NCBI RefSeq assembly: GCF_009870125.1
Contig: NC_046683.1
Location: 49,429,869-49,493,868, forward strand
Source of the DNA: Drosophila pseudoobscura
Lineage: Eukaryota > Arthropoda > Insecta > Diptera > Drosophilidae
Reading direction: 5' to 3'
Length of the DNA: 64,000 bases
A model generated the notes under the pieces. It saw only the letters and a list, made by a program, of their open reading frames with translations, was not told the DNA's origin and made no database searches. This document shows positions 1 to 12,500 of the stretch, piece after piece. Each line of letters starts with the position of its first letter. Position 1 is the stretch's first letter. The position numbers and the translations under genes were made by a program.

Positions 1-1840
1 ATTTTGTATCTGTATCTTTGTATCTCTGTCTTTGGGGTCTGTGTCGTAGATGTCGGATTTTATGGCCCCGGCTGGAGGTCAGTAGCACATGCCACAACAG
101 CAGTAGCGGCAGTAACGGCAGCGGGGGCAAGACATTGACATTGTCATCATTTCGACTTTTATGGCGCCTTTAAAAATGTATCTCGGAAATTGTTCGCCAT
201 CTCTCGCTGGAAATGGCGAAACGCAAGCACTGGGAAGCATGTGCCAAGAAGGAAATCAAAGTAAGCCGTTGGGAAACGAATACGGAATACCCTGCAAGCT
301 GGAGGACAAGGCATCTTTGGATTGGGGGAGGGATTCGTGGAGATTCCAATGAAATTCGTTAGGAATAAACATAAAAAATATAAGAATGGAACAAGAAATG
401 GAAGAGGAAGCAGAAGAAGATAATTCCTAATTATTCAGAGTTACATTTGAGGGGATTCTGTCGTTAAATTTCACGAGAAAGAGACCTTTTCTTCAGGCAC
501 CTAAGATTTATCGACCCAAAGGGGGTCCCTTCTTTTTCCAAGGTGGTTCTTCTTACAAACCTTTTCCAGAAATCATACAACCCCCAATATTACAGGGCAC
601 TCAATGAAAAATGAACAATTTTTCGCCTTTTCTCTTGCTAGCATGAAAATTTTGCAGTTTGTTTTTTGGCCAATTTATACGAGATATAAGATACTTCTGC
701 CCCGCCCCCCCGCTGCCGCCCATCGGGTATATGTTTACACAGAAGAATGTGTGCGGAGAACGAAAACAATAAATCGGAAAAGCAGGCGCAAAAGAATTTC
801 CTAATTAATGAGAGCTCGCGAGGGTCGAACGTCCGTCCATAAAAATATATAAATTTGTTCAACAAATTAGCCAAAAAGTCGAAAAGACCACCCTGGAGGA
901 GGAGGAGGAGAAGGAGAAGCCACTCTGGAGGGAAATACTGGGAAAACAGTCTGGGGCAAGCAAATGAGCAGAAAACATGCAACAATCCAAGCCAGCAATT
1001 CTTTCGGGGAGTGCCACAAGTCTATGTCTCTATTTGGGTATTGAGCCCCCAGTTAAAGATGGGTTTGCGTTTGGGTTTGGGTTTGGGTTTGGTTTTGGTC
1101 ATTTTAATTAGCCAAATTAAATTCACATTCGGAGCAGAGAGTAGAGAGCAGAGAGCAGGTGGCAAACGAAACGTTGAATGAAAATCGATGCACAGCCAAA
1201 GCAAACAACAAATAAAGATAGAGATAGAGATAGATATGTGGCTGTGTATTTTCCACATTTATTTCAATTATAATACAGAGACAGTGGCTGTGGCTGTGGC
1301 TGTGGCTGTGGCAGTGGTAGGTGGATAAACAAATTGAATTCGAATTCGAATTCTCATTCATCATGTGACCTCCTCAAGTGATGAGGCAAACAACAACAAC
1401 AACAACAACAACAATGGAAAAGCTGGAAATTAGTTGAGGTGTTTACCCACTCGCCATTCACCGGCTGGGAGTATCATTTGTATTTGTAGAGCAAACATTC
1501 GAGGGAACGAATAAAATATAGAGATTCCATGAGAGATTATCGTTTTCAGTTCGAGTGGATTCCAAAACGGGTCTTAGACGTTGTTTGTTTTCTCAATTAA
1601 GGAAACATTTCACACAAGTTTTCCATCACATATTTTCGTAGATACATATTTCCATTCAATTCGAATGAAGAGCTCCCAAGCTTGTATGCCAATTTAAGGC
1701 CCAAATACTCTCTTGTTTATAAGAAAAGAGAGTCTTCAAAGCAGAAGAATCGAACAGAAATCCAAAGATCATGAACGAACTTTCAAAGATTTGTGGCCAA
1801 AGGTTTCCATAAAACTCCTGGGGGGGGATATTATGGGAGT
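1..1840. other. Intronic sequence, no gene seen
   Basis: Low-complexity DNA with simple repeats: TTTGTATC-type repeats at the edge, a GTTTGG run near 1070-1100, GGCTGT repeats near 1285-1310 and CAA repeats near 1390-1413. All open frames here are short and compositionally biased. It lies downstream, on the minus strand, of the last visible Phactr exon, whose donor is open at 7565, so I read it as part of a Phactr intron. Confidence 0.6.
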
Positions 1841-2960
1841 GTCTTTTATGTGCATATCTTTTAGGGGAGTAACTTTCAGAGGAGTATCTCTCAGGAGAAA
1901 ATCTGCAATGGTTGTATCTTAGAGAACATGTCTCATAGGAAAGTATCATCAATGAAGGTGTCTCTTAGTAAAGTATCTTTTGTTAAAGATTCTTCTAGAA
2001 AAGTATCTTCTAAAAAAGTATCTTCTAGAAAAGTATCTCCTAGAGAAGTATCTTCTAGAGAAGTATCTTCTAAAAAAGTATCTTCTAGAAAAGTATCTTC
2101 TAGAAAAGTGTCTTTTCAAAACGTATCTTTCAAGAAAGTATCTTTTCGTAACGTATCTACTAGAAAACTATCTTCTAGAAAAGTATCTTTTAGTAAAGTA
2201 TCTTCTAAAAAAGTATCTTTTCGTAAAGTATCTTCGCACAAAAAGTATTTATTGAAAACTTATCTTTCAATAATGTATCTTTTAGTAACGTATCTTCTAG
2301 AAGAGCATCTTTTAGCAAAGTATCTTCTAAAAAAGTATCTTTTCGTAAAGTATCTTCTAACAAAAAGTATCTTTTAGTAAAGTATCTATTAAAAACGTAT
2401 CTTTCAATAATGTAGCTTTTAGTAACGTATCTACAAGAAAAGTATCTTTTAGTAAAGTATCTGCTAAAAAAGTATATTTTCGTAAAGTATCTTCTAACAA
2501 AAAGTATCTTTTAGTAAAGTATCTATTAAAAACATATCTTTCAATAATGTATCTTTTAGTAACGTGTCTTCCAGAAAAGTATCTTTTAGTAAAATATCTT
2601 TTAGTAAAGTCTCTTCGAGAAAAGTATCTTTCGAGAGAATACTTTAGTGGCGTATCTTTAAGTGTCTTCAATGAATGTATCTTTTAGATGAATATCTTTC
2701 AGGAGAGTATCATCAATGAAAGTATCTTTTGGAAAAGTATCTTTCAGGGTAGTAAATTCTAAGCAGGTATTTTTTAGGCAAGTATCTTCGGGTATCTTTC
2801 AGAAAATTATCATTCAAGAAAGTATCTTTCAGGAAAGAATCATTCAAGAAAGTATATTACAGGACAGAATCTTTCAAGAGAGTGTCTTTATGAGAAATAT
2901 CTTCGACGGGTGTATCTTTCCGTGGAGTATCTTTTAATGGTTGTATCTTTCATATGACAA
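1841..2960. repeat. 15-bp minisatellite, about 1.1 kb
   Basis: Degenerate tandem array with a 15-bp unit close to AAAGTATCTTCTAGA, drifting at both ends (units with CAGGA or TTTAGT). Because 15 is a multiple of 3, several frames stay open, giving pentapeptide-repeat ORFs such as 1928-2377 (repeat K-V-S-S-R) and 2671-2357 on the other strand. The frames have no other protein-like content, so I treat them as a by-product of the repeat inside a Phactr intron. Confidence 0.85.
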
Positions 2961-5900
2961 TACTTTCATGGACGAGTACTTCCACAAAATACGATTACAA
3001 CCCAATCAAAGTTATTCTTGTTGTAGAGCTATTATCACTCCACTCCCCTCTCTCTCTCTCTCTCTCTTCTGATTACCCAGTGAGTCAGCAGGAAAATCAA
3101 AGAACGAAAAGAAAAGAATACGAGTAGGAGATTGCTGAGGCAATCTTTCAATCCCCAGAAGCAGCACTGACGCGTCGTCATGCCACAATGCCACACATTT
3201 AATTGCATTATCAGCCTGACTCAATTAGCCATGGATGTAAACTACACACAGACACAGACACATACACAGAGGCACAGATAGATACAGACTCATCGTTGCT
3301 TATCTTTTTTGCCATTGCGGTTCTCTTTCTTCGGCGACCCAAGAAAAAACCAGAAGCCAAGATTCATTATTAGATTAGAATGCGGCGCAGACCTCAGGGA
3401 TGAGCGTATGTATTTCTGGACAAATATTAGATAACATTCTGATAGATTTATCTTTTCTTTTTTCCCTACTCTATTTGTATATTCCCCATGCAAACTTTCA
3501 GTTTCCTTTAATGGTCTCTTGGCCATTAAAATGTAGCTAAAATGGCCATAAAGAACTCACTGGGGTAATCCCCCCAGCGTGGGGGACATCGACACCTTGC
3601 TGTGAGGCACGAGGGGCACCCCATGGAGTGCCTGTCGGCTCTCATTACCGTAGAGTTCGTGACCTACCGCAACTGTTTACGAAGAGTGCTTCCGAGGTGC
3701 GAAGAGTTGTTAAATCCCTACAAAATATGATTCGTTCGAAGGGCAGTAGGAAAATCCACATAAATTAAGAAAATTTCACTGGAAAAATGTGCTTAAAATT
3801 CTCAAGAAATAAAGCCAATTTGTGGGAGAAATCTTTTCGAAATGAAACGCATACACACAGATACAGATACACCAATACATTAAAAACAGGGGATGTAAAA
3901 ACAGGAAAAAGGTGGACGACCCCGCCACAGGATGCAGCCGCCACAAAAACAAAAACAAACACAGAGGCACCTCTAAAACAACAACAAAAAACAAGGAAAA
4001 CGACTATGAAAATTACAGGAAAAAACAGCGCAGGAAAACACAACAAAAAAAAGCAATAAAAAAAATTTAAAAATTAAAAAAAATGTTCTTGAATTTATAA
4101 AAATATGAATTTATTTTGAAAATCAACATTTTGAAAGTACATATTTTTGTACTGATTAAAAGAAATTCGAGAGATTTTCTTCCTGTTTTGAGAGCAGAAA
4201 GAAAATGAGGAAAACAAAGCAAAACAATGAACAGAGACAGAGAGAGAGAAAGAGAAAGAGAGAGTAACAGAAAAGGATACAGAGAGAGACAGAAGTGGAA
4301 AAGAGAGCGTTTCTTGGAACAGAGTGTGAGAGAGAGAGCAAAATAAATAGACAAAGAGAGGGAGAGAGAGCGGCTGTCCGCTCAATGGTAGGCAACACTT
4401 TTCCGACGGTCCGACAACGCGGCGTATGCGTAATGTGAGCCAAAGAAAAGCCCTGCAATAGTGGAATGACGGAAAATTTAAGTTTTCTGTCCCCTGTGCC
4501 CTGTCTGTCGCCGCCGCTCCCTCTCTCTAGCCTTAAACACACACCCTGTCGGGGGACGCCCCCCCCCCCCAGCCCTTTTGACAGCTCCAACGACTTCCTG
4601 ACGTTCAGGCAGGCAGGCAGGCAGGCAGGAGCGCAATTTATGGCATGGCAATGCGTACAAGAGAGCCCCCAAAGAGCCAGCCAGAGGTGCAGGGGTGGAG
4701 AGGCAGTGTCCTGCAGGACGGGGGGGGGGGGGGGGGGGTGTGCTGAGGGGCAGGAACACACATAAATTTAAAATGTATTTCGAGGTGAGGAAAACAGAGG
4801 AGAAGAGGGGCAACTGTGTTTCATTTGCCTGCTTTTCCACTTATCCCCCGCTCTCCCGCGGTCCCTCTCTCTCTCAGAGCCCCTCTCTCTGCCCCCTATC
4901 CTTTACTCGCATGTTGCATTTTTTTTTTTTTTTTTAATTTTTTGATATAAAAATATTTTTGTTTCGCTTTCATGTGGGGCGGAAAAACTTAACTTGCAAC
5001 AACTGAAAATGTTTTTCCTTTTTTTTGTGCTCTCTCTCAGCCCTGGCTCCCTCTCTCTCTCTCTCTGTTGGGTCAAGAGTTCTCTCATTGTTTTGTTTAC
5101 TGAGCAAAAGTCAATTTCAACTGCATTTCATTTAAATTTTTGTAAACTACACAAAGGGGAAAAAAATAAAGAAAATAATGAGTAAGCGAGGTTTTCTAAG
5201 GGGAAATTATGAGGCATAGAGTGTGCACTGATGGGGCATCTAGGACTCATAGAAGCTTAGAGGTCCTTTCCTTGGACTTTTCCACCAACTAAAGATTCAA
5301 GTATCATTAAAAAGTAATTAAATGACTATTAAGCATGGTTTTTCATGGTAATATGAGACTTGGGAATGCAGCTATTGTAAATTACTGCCTCTGGAGTGGA
5401 ATTAAACATATTTAAACCGAAATTTCATTAAATTTTGGGTTGCACATGCTAAAAGTTGGTGTTTTCTACCACAAAAAGCCGTAGAATTCATGGTAAAGGA
5501 AGGGATACCCTTCTGAAAAACACTCTAAAATGTGAATTCCTTGGCAACTCCAATATCCATCATATATTCTCTCGCATACACTTCCGTTTCTTGGCTCAGA
5601 GCATCCCTGCAGCCGTCTAACGTCTCAGCCATTTGGCAATTCAAACATTTACTTCCTCGTAGCTCAATATTTGTTTACTCCGGTGTAGAATATCCGTACC
5701 CGGCATTCTCTTTGGCCACATCACCCACCTCCACCACCCTCCCCTCCCCACCCCTCCCCTCCCCGCACGAATCGAATCGAAGCACAAAAAGCGAAAGGTA
5801 ACACTCAAAATACTAAATGAACTTGGGAAATGGTTTTTCTGGTCGAAAACATTTAGTTGCAATTACTTTGTTTTTGTTTTTTAGATTGTTGTCTCACTAC

Positions 5901-6299
5901 GACTATATGTTATATATACACATGGATATGTACTATTATTATTAAATACATTCGTAAATTACGTATTTCTATAAAGCACTCGGGCACACGCAAACAAACA
6001 AACAAACAAACGCACACACAGTGTCATACACGCGCGACGACGATTCACGGGGATAAAATCACGGGATACCCTGTAGACCCCGCTTTGGGCAGTGCTTTGT
6101 TGGTGTCACACCTAAAGCACAGCTATTTGTGCATTGTGCGGCTTTGGCTTTTGGTTATTTCTTTCACATAATATCGCTAGTTTTTGTTGGGGGGTATTAT
6201 TTTTGAGTATATTTTCAGACGCATCGGTAGGAGGACGATGCGACGCGTTTCACTGTTAACTGACGGCCGAAATAAGCGCCAGACGCGATATAAGCGGAA
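2961..6299. other. Intronic sequence with GA/CT tracts
   Basis: Mostly AT-rich or GA/CT-rich simple sequence: CT tract at 3050-3068, GA-rich stretch 4230-4370, a 19-base G run at 4720-4738 and GCAG repeats at 4605-4628. The ORFs are compositional artefacts. The exception in texture is the GC-rich block at 3541-3730, listed separately. Confidence 0.5.
3541..3730. other. GC-rich block with hairpins, possible structured element
   Basis: A compact non-repetitive GC-rich island in otherwise simple AT-rich intron. It holds a perfect hairpin CCCCC-AGCGT-GGGGG (3571-3585) and a nested stem in which GGCAC (3606-3610) pairs with GTGCC (3628-3632) around GGGG/CCCC (3613-3616 with 3619-3622). No long ORF crosses it. 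It could be a conserved regulatory element, a fragment of a mobile element or a small structured RNA. I do not recognise a known RNA family. Confidence 0.35.
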
Positions 6300-6660
6300 T
6301 TGAGTTTGCTATAAACAAAATGTGCTATAATCTGAGAGAGCGGCGGCAATAATAACAAAAGCACAACGCGAGAGAGCGCACATGCAAAGGCAACAATAAA
6401 GGCCGACATCGAGAGAGAGAGAGAGAGAGAGCACCAGCCAAACGCAACGAAAAAAAAGCGTCATTCCAGAGAGAGCGCAAGAGCTTCATGGCATTCCATG
6501 CACTTGCTGGCTCTCCCACGCTCACGTATCGCAAAACAAACAAAAAGCACAAAGCGTGCGCAGAGAGTGAGAGAGAGAGAGAGCGTGCCATGTAACCGTA
6601 TTATGCCGGCTGCAGGCTTCTATAAAAATGCGAGCGGCCAGTCGCCCGCCCAAAGGCGAC
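6300..6660 (+). promoter_or_regulatory. GAGA-rich region with a TATA-like box
   Basis: Three or more GAGAG clusters (6408-6431, 6469-6480, 6566-6583) precede a TATAAAAA at 6621-6628. GAGA-factor sites plus TATA are common in Drosophila promoters and enhancers. I see no convincing plus-strand gene starting here: the ORF at 6628-6867 is Lys/Gln-rich and unlike a protein. It may be an intronic enhancer of Phactr or a promoter of a noncoding transcript. Confidence 0.3.
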
Positions 6661-7565
6661 AATAAAAAGCTTCAAAGTCAAGTCGACAACAAAAAAAAGC
6701 AGCTTCGTGAAAATTTAATAGTCATCAACACAAAAAAAAAGCAACAACAACAATATCCCTGGCTAATTATGAGAGCAGAGGCCCAACAAAAAGATGAGAC
6801 TTTCCACACATGTGTGGGTGTGACAGAGAGACAGACAAAACTTGATGTTTGCTTAAGCAGTCTCTAGGCCTTAATCCATTCCTCCCCCTTTCCCTCTCTT
6901 TCCCCCTTAGGCACACGCATAACATTTTTTTTTATCAAAGATTCCTCCCATTTTATTTGGTTGGAAATTTAACAAACAAGCGATAAACATTTAAAAACTC
7001 AAAAAAGCAAGCACATCAAAATCATCTGCCAGGCAATGGTGTGTGTGTGTGGGAGGGCCTTAACTAGGCGTTAACTGTGCTTAAATGAGCTTCAAGTGTC
7101 TCTAATTTATGGCTTATGGGTATGACAATCAAGTAGAACATTAAGGGCAGACAGTAGACAGTAGTCTCTAACGATACGATAAAAAGTTTAGGATATACAT
7201 ATAAGCTAAGAGTGAAAGAGATACACGTACATATGTATGGCCATAAAAGTCCGATTACGATTGCATATTGCATTCCTCGCCAGAGAACAAAGGCATTTTT
7301 GCTTTTGGTACTGACTTTTTCTACTGCTTTGTGTGGGGGGGCACAGACATTCTTCAGAGAAGTTTATCTTTTTCTTTTATTTTAAAAGTATTCAAGTAGG
7401 GGAAACAGAAAGTACATTCGCACTGCTTTACTCATTTCCCCTACCACTGCTTGCTTTCAGCAAAGGTCTTACGTTGCCTACTTTTCGGCTGATCGGGCCA
7501 TAGAAATAAATCAATCACACACACACACTCCTTTATATGGGGTAGGGTATCAGTGGATCACTCAC
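6661..7565. other. Intronic sequence, no gene seen
   Basis: AT-rich sequence with simple repeats next to the Phactr exon donor at 7565. A minus ORF at 7273-7064 is hydrophobic, with no support as a gene. Confidence 0.5.
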
Positions 7566-8069
7566 CATTATTATTGCTGATGGCGAATCGCTGCTGCAGC
7601 TGCTGTGCCAGCGCCTGATGATGCTGCGCCAGCGGTGTCAATGGCGGCGGCTGCTGCTGCTGCTGCTGGCCCACGCCCAATTGCTGTGGCGCCGACTGTG
7701 AATGGGGCACGCCGCCACTCAATGAGGATGTGTCCGAAGAGCCATCCCCTCCGGCACCTCCTCCGCCTCCACCACCACCACCAATAAGGCAGCCATTGGC
7801 CATGGAATTCTGTGGCTGGCCGCCGGCACCTCCGTTAAACTGTTGCACGGAAATCGAATTGGGAAGACCATGCTGCTGCTGCTGTTGTTGTTGCTGTTGC
7901 TGTTGGCTGGCGGAAATTAGGGAATTCCCTGCCGTGCCATAGGTGGTGGCATTTATGGAATTATTGGCCTGATTCATGGAATTGTTGTGGACGGCTGTGC
8001 TGAGTAAAGAGCCATTGGCGGTGGCTCCACCTCCTCCTCCTCCTCCATTGTTGTAGTACGACTCCTCGC
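7566..8069 (-). CDS. Phactr internal exon, low-complexity linker
   Basis: This 504-nt exon follows the RPEL exon. The acceptor is TTTTTTGCAG before 8069 and the donor is G|GTGAG at 7566/7565. Both ends are phase 1 (168 codons' worth, frame-neutral). Joining to the previous exon reads PEPG-EESYYNN. The product is intrinsically disordered: two poly-Gly runs, poly-Gln runs, Asn/Ser-rich stretches, and a C-terminal Q-rich helix-like piece (QQLQQRFAIS). In Phactr proteins this position is the long disordered linker between the N-terminal RPEL motif and the C-terminal RPEL cluster and PP1-binding tail. Those later exons are not in the window, so they must lie to the left. The repeat runs are likely length-polymorphic. 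Confidence 0.85.
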
Positions 8070-9260
8070 CTGCAAAAAAAAACACAAAGAGAGGGAACAC
8101 AAGTCATTCATAAAAGCTCGCTTGCATTGGTTGTCCGCAAACTTTTGGCGGAAAAAAGCTTTGTTTCCTAGCATAAACTTTCACCGAGCAACACGCCATC
8201 TGTGGGAGAGTGGCTGAACTAAGTGCTTTTGCAGGGACTGCCACACGCGGCATTAAGTTGAGGCAGGTTCGGTTCGCTGTCCCTCTCCCTCCCACTCTCC
8301 CCCTCTCTCTCTCTTTTCTCTGTCTCTCATTTGAATGCATTTCGCGTTCGATTCTCCTTCTTTCTCCTCCTCCTCCTCCTCCTGCTGCTGTTTCTTTTGA
8401 TTTCGCTTTGGGCCTTTGGACAATTAGCCGTCGCTTGAGCAAACTGATTAATTGGCATTTAAGCGACTTGTCGCGACGCGACACAGCGACGACAGCGATG
8501 GCTGTGACAACGGCGCCTCCTTCTAGTGGATACTGCTCCAGGCACCCCCTCCTTTCTCGCGCCGCCTTCTTTTGACCAATTGACGTCTCCGTCTTGTTGC
8601 CTGTCACGCCTCGTATCCGCGCAGGCGGAAGGAAGACTCTTCCTCGCGTTTTAGCAAACAATTTAGCAAAGTGCAAAGCCGTCTGGCAAATCATTTGATA
8701 GACTGGAAGGAGAGGGGTAAGGCCGATGGCTGGAATAAGCCAACAGAGTTGGCTAAATCGTGCGTGGCTTATGGCCAATTTCCGCTATGTTTTCTTGGCT
8801 CTTCTTCTCCCCTTTATGCCATCCAAATATGCTTACGGGAGTGGGAAAAGAGGAAACTGCCGACTATCAGTGGGAATTCTAAAGAGAGTTAGAGGGGCAA
8901 AATCTGAGAGCGTCTGTGGTAGCCAGAGGGACAAAGGCCAGAAGCCAGAGGCCATTGAAGAGGGTCGAAAAGGGAATGTTGAGAAAGTTTTGAGAGGCGG
9001 CTTTTGAGGTGTTTTCGAAAGTGGTTTTGAGGATGCTTTGAGTAATTTTTGTTGGTTTTCGAAGGAACTTGGGCCACACTTTAGGGAAACTTCAACGAAA
9101 GCAAGGAAGTTCCCATCGAAAAGACTGCCTTTAACACGTATCGAGAAAGACCACCTTCCGGGGGGGGGTGGGGAATCTCCATATACTCCATCCCTAATTC
9201 CTTATTCCTAATTTGTTTAGAAAAACTTTGAAGCTCTTCAAAAGCCGACGAAAAACTTAC
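8070..9260. other. Phactr intron
   Basis: Intron between the RPEL exon (donor at 9260) and the low-complexity exon (acceptor at 8070). The overlapping ORFs on both strands are CT/GA-biased and I reject them as genes. Confidence 0.75.
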
Positions 9261-9359
9261 CCGGTTCCGGTATATTCCCCAGCGGACTCTCCGGCAGCAG
9301 TATCCCCTTTTGCACCAGCTCATCCCGATTGGCACGTACAGAAATCTTGCGCTCCAAAG
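9261..9359 (-). CDS. Phactr exon with first RPEL motif
   Basis: A 99-nt exon (33 codons, phase 1 at both ends). The acceptor is TTTGCAG before 9359 and the donor is CCGG|GTAAGT at 9261/9260. It encodes [20 protein letters not shown] followed by [13 protein letters not shown]. This is the N-terminal RPEL motif of the Phactr family (KISxRxxxxELVxxGIL), which binds G-actin; vertebrate PHACTR1-4 have a near-identical block straight after the basic segment. Actin binding through RPEL competes with nuclear import and PP1 binding in the family. A second, shorter intron (9360-9429) separates it from the basic exon. Confidence 0.93.
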
Positions 9360-9429
9360 CTGCAAACAACACAGAGAATATCCATGAGATACGTGGATCT
9401 CAAGAGGCTGAGAGAGAGAAAAAACTTAC

Positions 9430-9594
9430 ATTTGGAGGCCGCTTCAAACTTTTCGCTCTTCTTTTTCCGCCGCCACTTCCAGGGCTTGAAGAAGCGTCCC
9501 AGGGCGCTAAATTTGCTCTTCCGCTCCAGGGGCGGAGTGCGGGTGCCCGATCCGAGGCTGTTTGTGCGTATGGCAGCTCCATTCTGTTTCTTAG
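9430..9594 (-). CDS. Phactr exon, basic nuclear-localisation block (first common exon)
   Basis: A 165-nt exon (55 codons, phase 1 to phase 1). The acceptor is CTCTTTGCAG before 9594 and the donor is AAAT|GTAAGT at 9430/9429. It encodes a Ser/Thr-rich lead, then [20 protein letters not shown] followed by [16 protein letters not shown]. The FxPWKWR(K)KK signature is diagnostic of Phactr (phosphatase and actin regulator) proteins and includes the basic B1-type nuclear localisation signal that G-actin masks. This is the first exon shared by the alternative 5' exons at 22198-23053 and 43333-44059; each ends in phase 1 and supplies the missing first base of a GCT codon here. The symbol is from my memory of the D. 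melanogaster orthologue. Confidence 0.93.
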
Positions 9595-12500
9595 CTGCAA
9601 AGAGACAGAGAGAGAGGAAGAGAGACAACAATTAGCATATATGGATCTCCGGCATTGCAATCAAAACGTTCCACGGAAGCGGAAGGAGACGTTCCGCCCA
9701 TTTTGGGGCCACCGGCAGTGGCTGTGGTTCGCCCACTTTTACCGGCATGCGGCATGCGGCATGTGGCATGGCGGAATGTTGTTGCAGCATTTATTGTGGC
9801 ACTCATTGTTGCTGCTTGTGCCGCTGCAATCATCTTTTGCTCTCTTGGAAATTAGGAATTCAAAGCGGGTTTCTCCACTCCACTCCCGAACTGGACTCCC
9901 GAAGCGACACAGGAGCCACTTCCTCCTGAGACTCTCCCTCTCCACCCACTGACAGGACACTGCTCAAATAAAGGGTAAGCCATCTGCCTTACCTGCTCTT
10001 CGGTATACCCTGCCCTCAGCCTCAGCCTCAGCCTCTGCTCTGCTGTCTGCCTCCCCCGCTGTTGATGTTTGATACTGCCTTCAGATAAGCTTTGTCATAC
10101 AGACACACATCCCCCCCAAGCCCCCCCTCCCCCCCCCACACACACAGATACACACATTGAAGTGCTGCCTGCATTGAAGCGTTGAAATTAGGCTACAAGG
10201 GGGGTTTGGGGGCTAGAAATACGAATAAAAACAACCCACAGAGAGGGGGTAAGCACTGAAGAGCCCACAAGAGTGGAGTAGCTGGAAGAACAAAGTCCGG
10301 AAGGCAGCGGGAGGGGGCGGAGGGGGGGGGAGTGGTAGCTGGCCAAAGACAACTGTAAAACTACTGCAAATGGGCCAACAGCAGCAGCAACAACTACATA
10401 GTTGGCTTCCATGATGATCTCTTCTCTGCTCTTCTCTGCTCTTGCCTGCTCTTCCCATTCGTTTGGCTCTGGCTGGGCAATGGAGTGCCAGTGCTCCAAT
10501 TGTGGTCAATTGTTGGTCAACAGAAGCAGCAGCAGCCGCAGAACCAAAGGCTGCCACGCTTCAAGTTACATAATAAACGGGCAGGGAAAGGGGAAGCGGG
10601 GGGAAGAGGGGGATAGAGTGGGCGGCTGGTTGGAGGTAAAACATCTTTAAGTCGCTTCTGTGTCAATTTGAGGCGGAAAACTCTTGCCAGCCCAGGGAAA
10701 TCCCCCCCCGAGGAGAGTGCTGTGACAACAACAACAAAAGCAAGGAAAAATCTTTGTCTCATTTCGAATGGCGCCAACAGAGAAGAACAACAAGGGGGGG
10801 GGAGCCGCACATGTTAGGAATTTCAGATGATGATGAATGTATAGCCCAAGAAATACCCTACATTCGAGTGGGGAAGGTGTGATCTTAACCCGAAAAACCT
10901 GCGTGGCACGAAAAACCATCATACCCCAGAAATCAGAGACTCTCAGCCTTCCGTCCCATGCCACGTTTCGTTCCAGCCTTCCCCCCCTTGTACCCCTGCG
11001 CCACGCCGTTCCTCCATTTCCATTCCCAGCACGAGACCAAAAAGCAACAACAACAAACAAGCTTCCATGGAACGGAATGGAACGAAACGAAACGAAACGA
11101 GACGATGTTTTCCAAAAATTTCTTGGCCCGGCCAGAAAAAGGCGCCGAAGAAAAGCTCCAAAGAAAATAAAGCAAAACTATATGCAAAAATCCACAGACC
11201 CAGCGGGGGGAGAGGGTAGAGCGCGGCAGAGCTGCTCCATCCAGCCGCGTTGTCGTCATATGGGGAGAAGAAGAAGAAAAAATAAAACCAGTTTTTGGGG
11301 AGCAGCTTTGAATGAATGCAGGCGGCGGCCAGCAGACACCAGCAGCAGCCTTCCATCGCAAAACTTTTCAAGATTTTGGCTTCTAAAAAAAAACCCCACA
11401 AAAATAAAACATATTCAACGGCAACGGCTACAACAACAGCGAGTGAAGGGCGCGGTAAAAAGTACAACAACAGCAACAATAAAATATACAAAAACAAAAA
11501 AAAATAAAGTAATGCTATGCGAACGCATGGAAAAACGGGTTTTCGCGAAAGTTGTCGTCATTGTTTTTGTGCCTGTGGTTGTTTTCGGTGTTGTTGTTGG
11601 TGTTGTTGTTGTAATTTTGGTTGTGCTTGTTGTTGTTTTAATTTTGGTTGTGCTTGTTGTTGTTGAAGCTTTTTCAGCTCAGTTTGTGTTTGTCTTTGGT
11701 GTTGCTTTTGGTTTTTGTTGTTGAAGTTCCTTTTGTGGGTATTTTTCTGGCAGTTGTTGTTGTTGTTGTTGTTGTTGTTGTTGAAGTTGTTGTATTTACG
11801 GTTGCATTTATTGTTGCCGTAATTGTTGCAGTTTTGCTGTTGTTGTTGCTTTTTCTCGCTTCAGTGGCATTTTTTCTGTTGCTTTTCTGTTATTTGCTTA
11901 TTTTTTTTGGCGCCCACCAGACGCTCAAGCTTGAGGGCCAAAACCCCAAAAAGAGAGAGAAATCCACAAGAAATATGGCTGACTCTAGTTGGAAAAGTGT
12001 TTTTCTTCTTGTTTGCTTTCGGGGGTGTGGGGGGTATAACAGAGGGGGGCAGAAGAGGGGAGCTGAAGAGTGGAGCTCTGTGGCTCTGGGGCTTTGGGGG
12101 GTGGCGGGTTAGAGCATGTTCTTGCGGCAAAAACAAGCCATAAAACAGGGGAGGGGGGGGCCAAATGTCTGCAAAGTCAAGGAGTAGGAGTTCCCTCTCG
12201 CGCGAGAAGACCCATTTGTCAGGGTCTATCCATTAGATATGCGCGCGTATAAATTGTTACCAAAAATTATGCATATTTTTGTGGAGAGGATTATGCGATA
12301 AAAGGGTTTTAGGGGTTTTATGTGAATTTCCATTTTATATTTATATTTATTTCGTTACAAATTTATCTTCTTTTTTTTGATTTTCTTCTTGAAAGATCTT
12401 CGAATCATGCTCGAATATCTGCAACATTTTCTATCCGATGAGAGAGTTTTCAATCACCGTTTCCCATACTTTAGATTCTTTTTTATCCCATTCATATGAA

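Noticed and set aside
1928..2377. 149-residue KVSSR-type repeat protein
   Set aside because: The repeat unit is a minisatellite, other frames are open too, and there is no gene structure around it.
9975..9996. Second possible ratchet site (CAG|GTAAGG, minus strand)
   Set aside because: No pyrimidine tract upstream; unlike the site at 36463.
10837..11724. 295-residue plus-strand ORF
   Set aside because: The second half is Val/Leu from GTT/TTG simple repeats and the first half is Lys/Arg-rich; no domain, no splice or promoter support.
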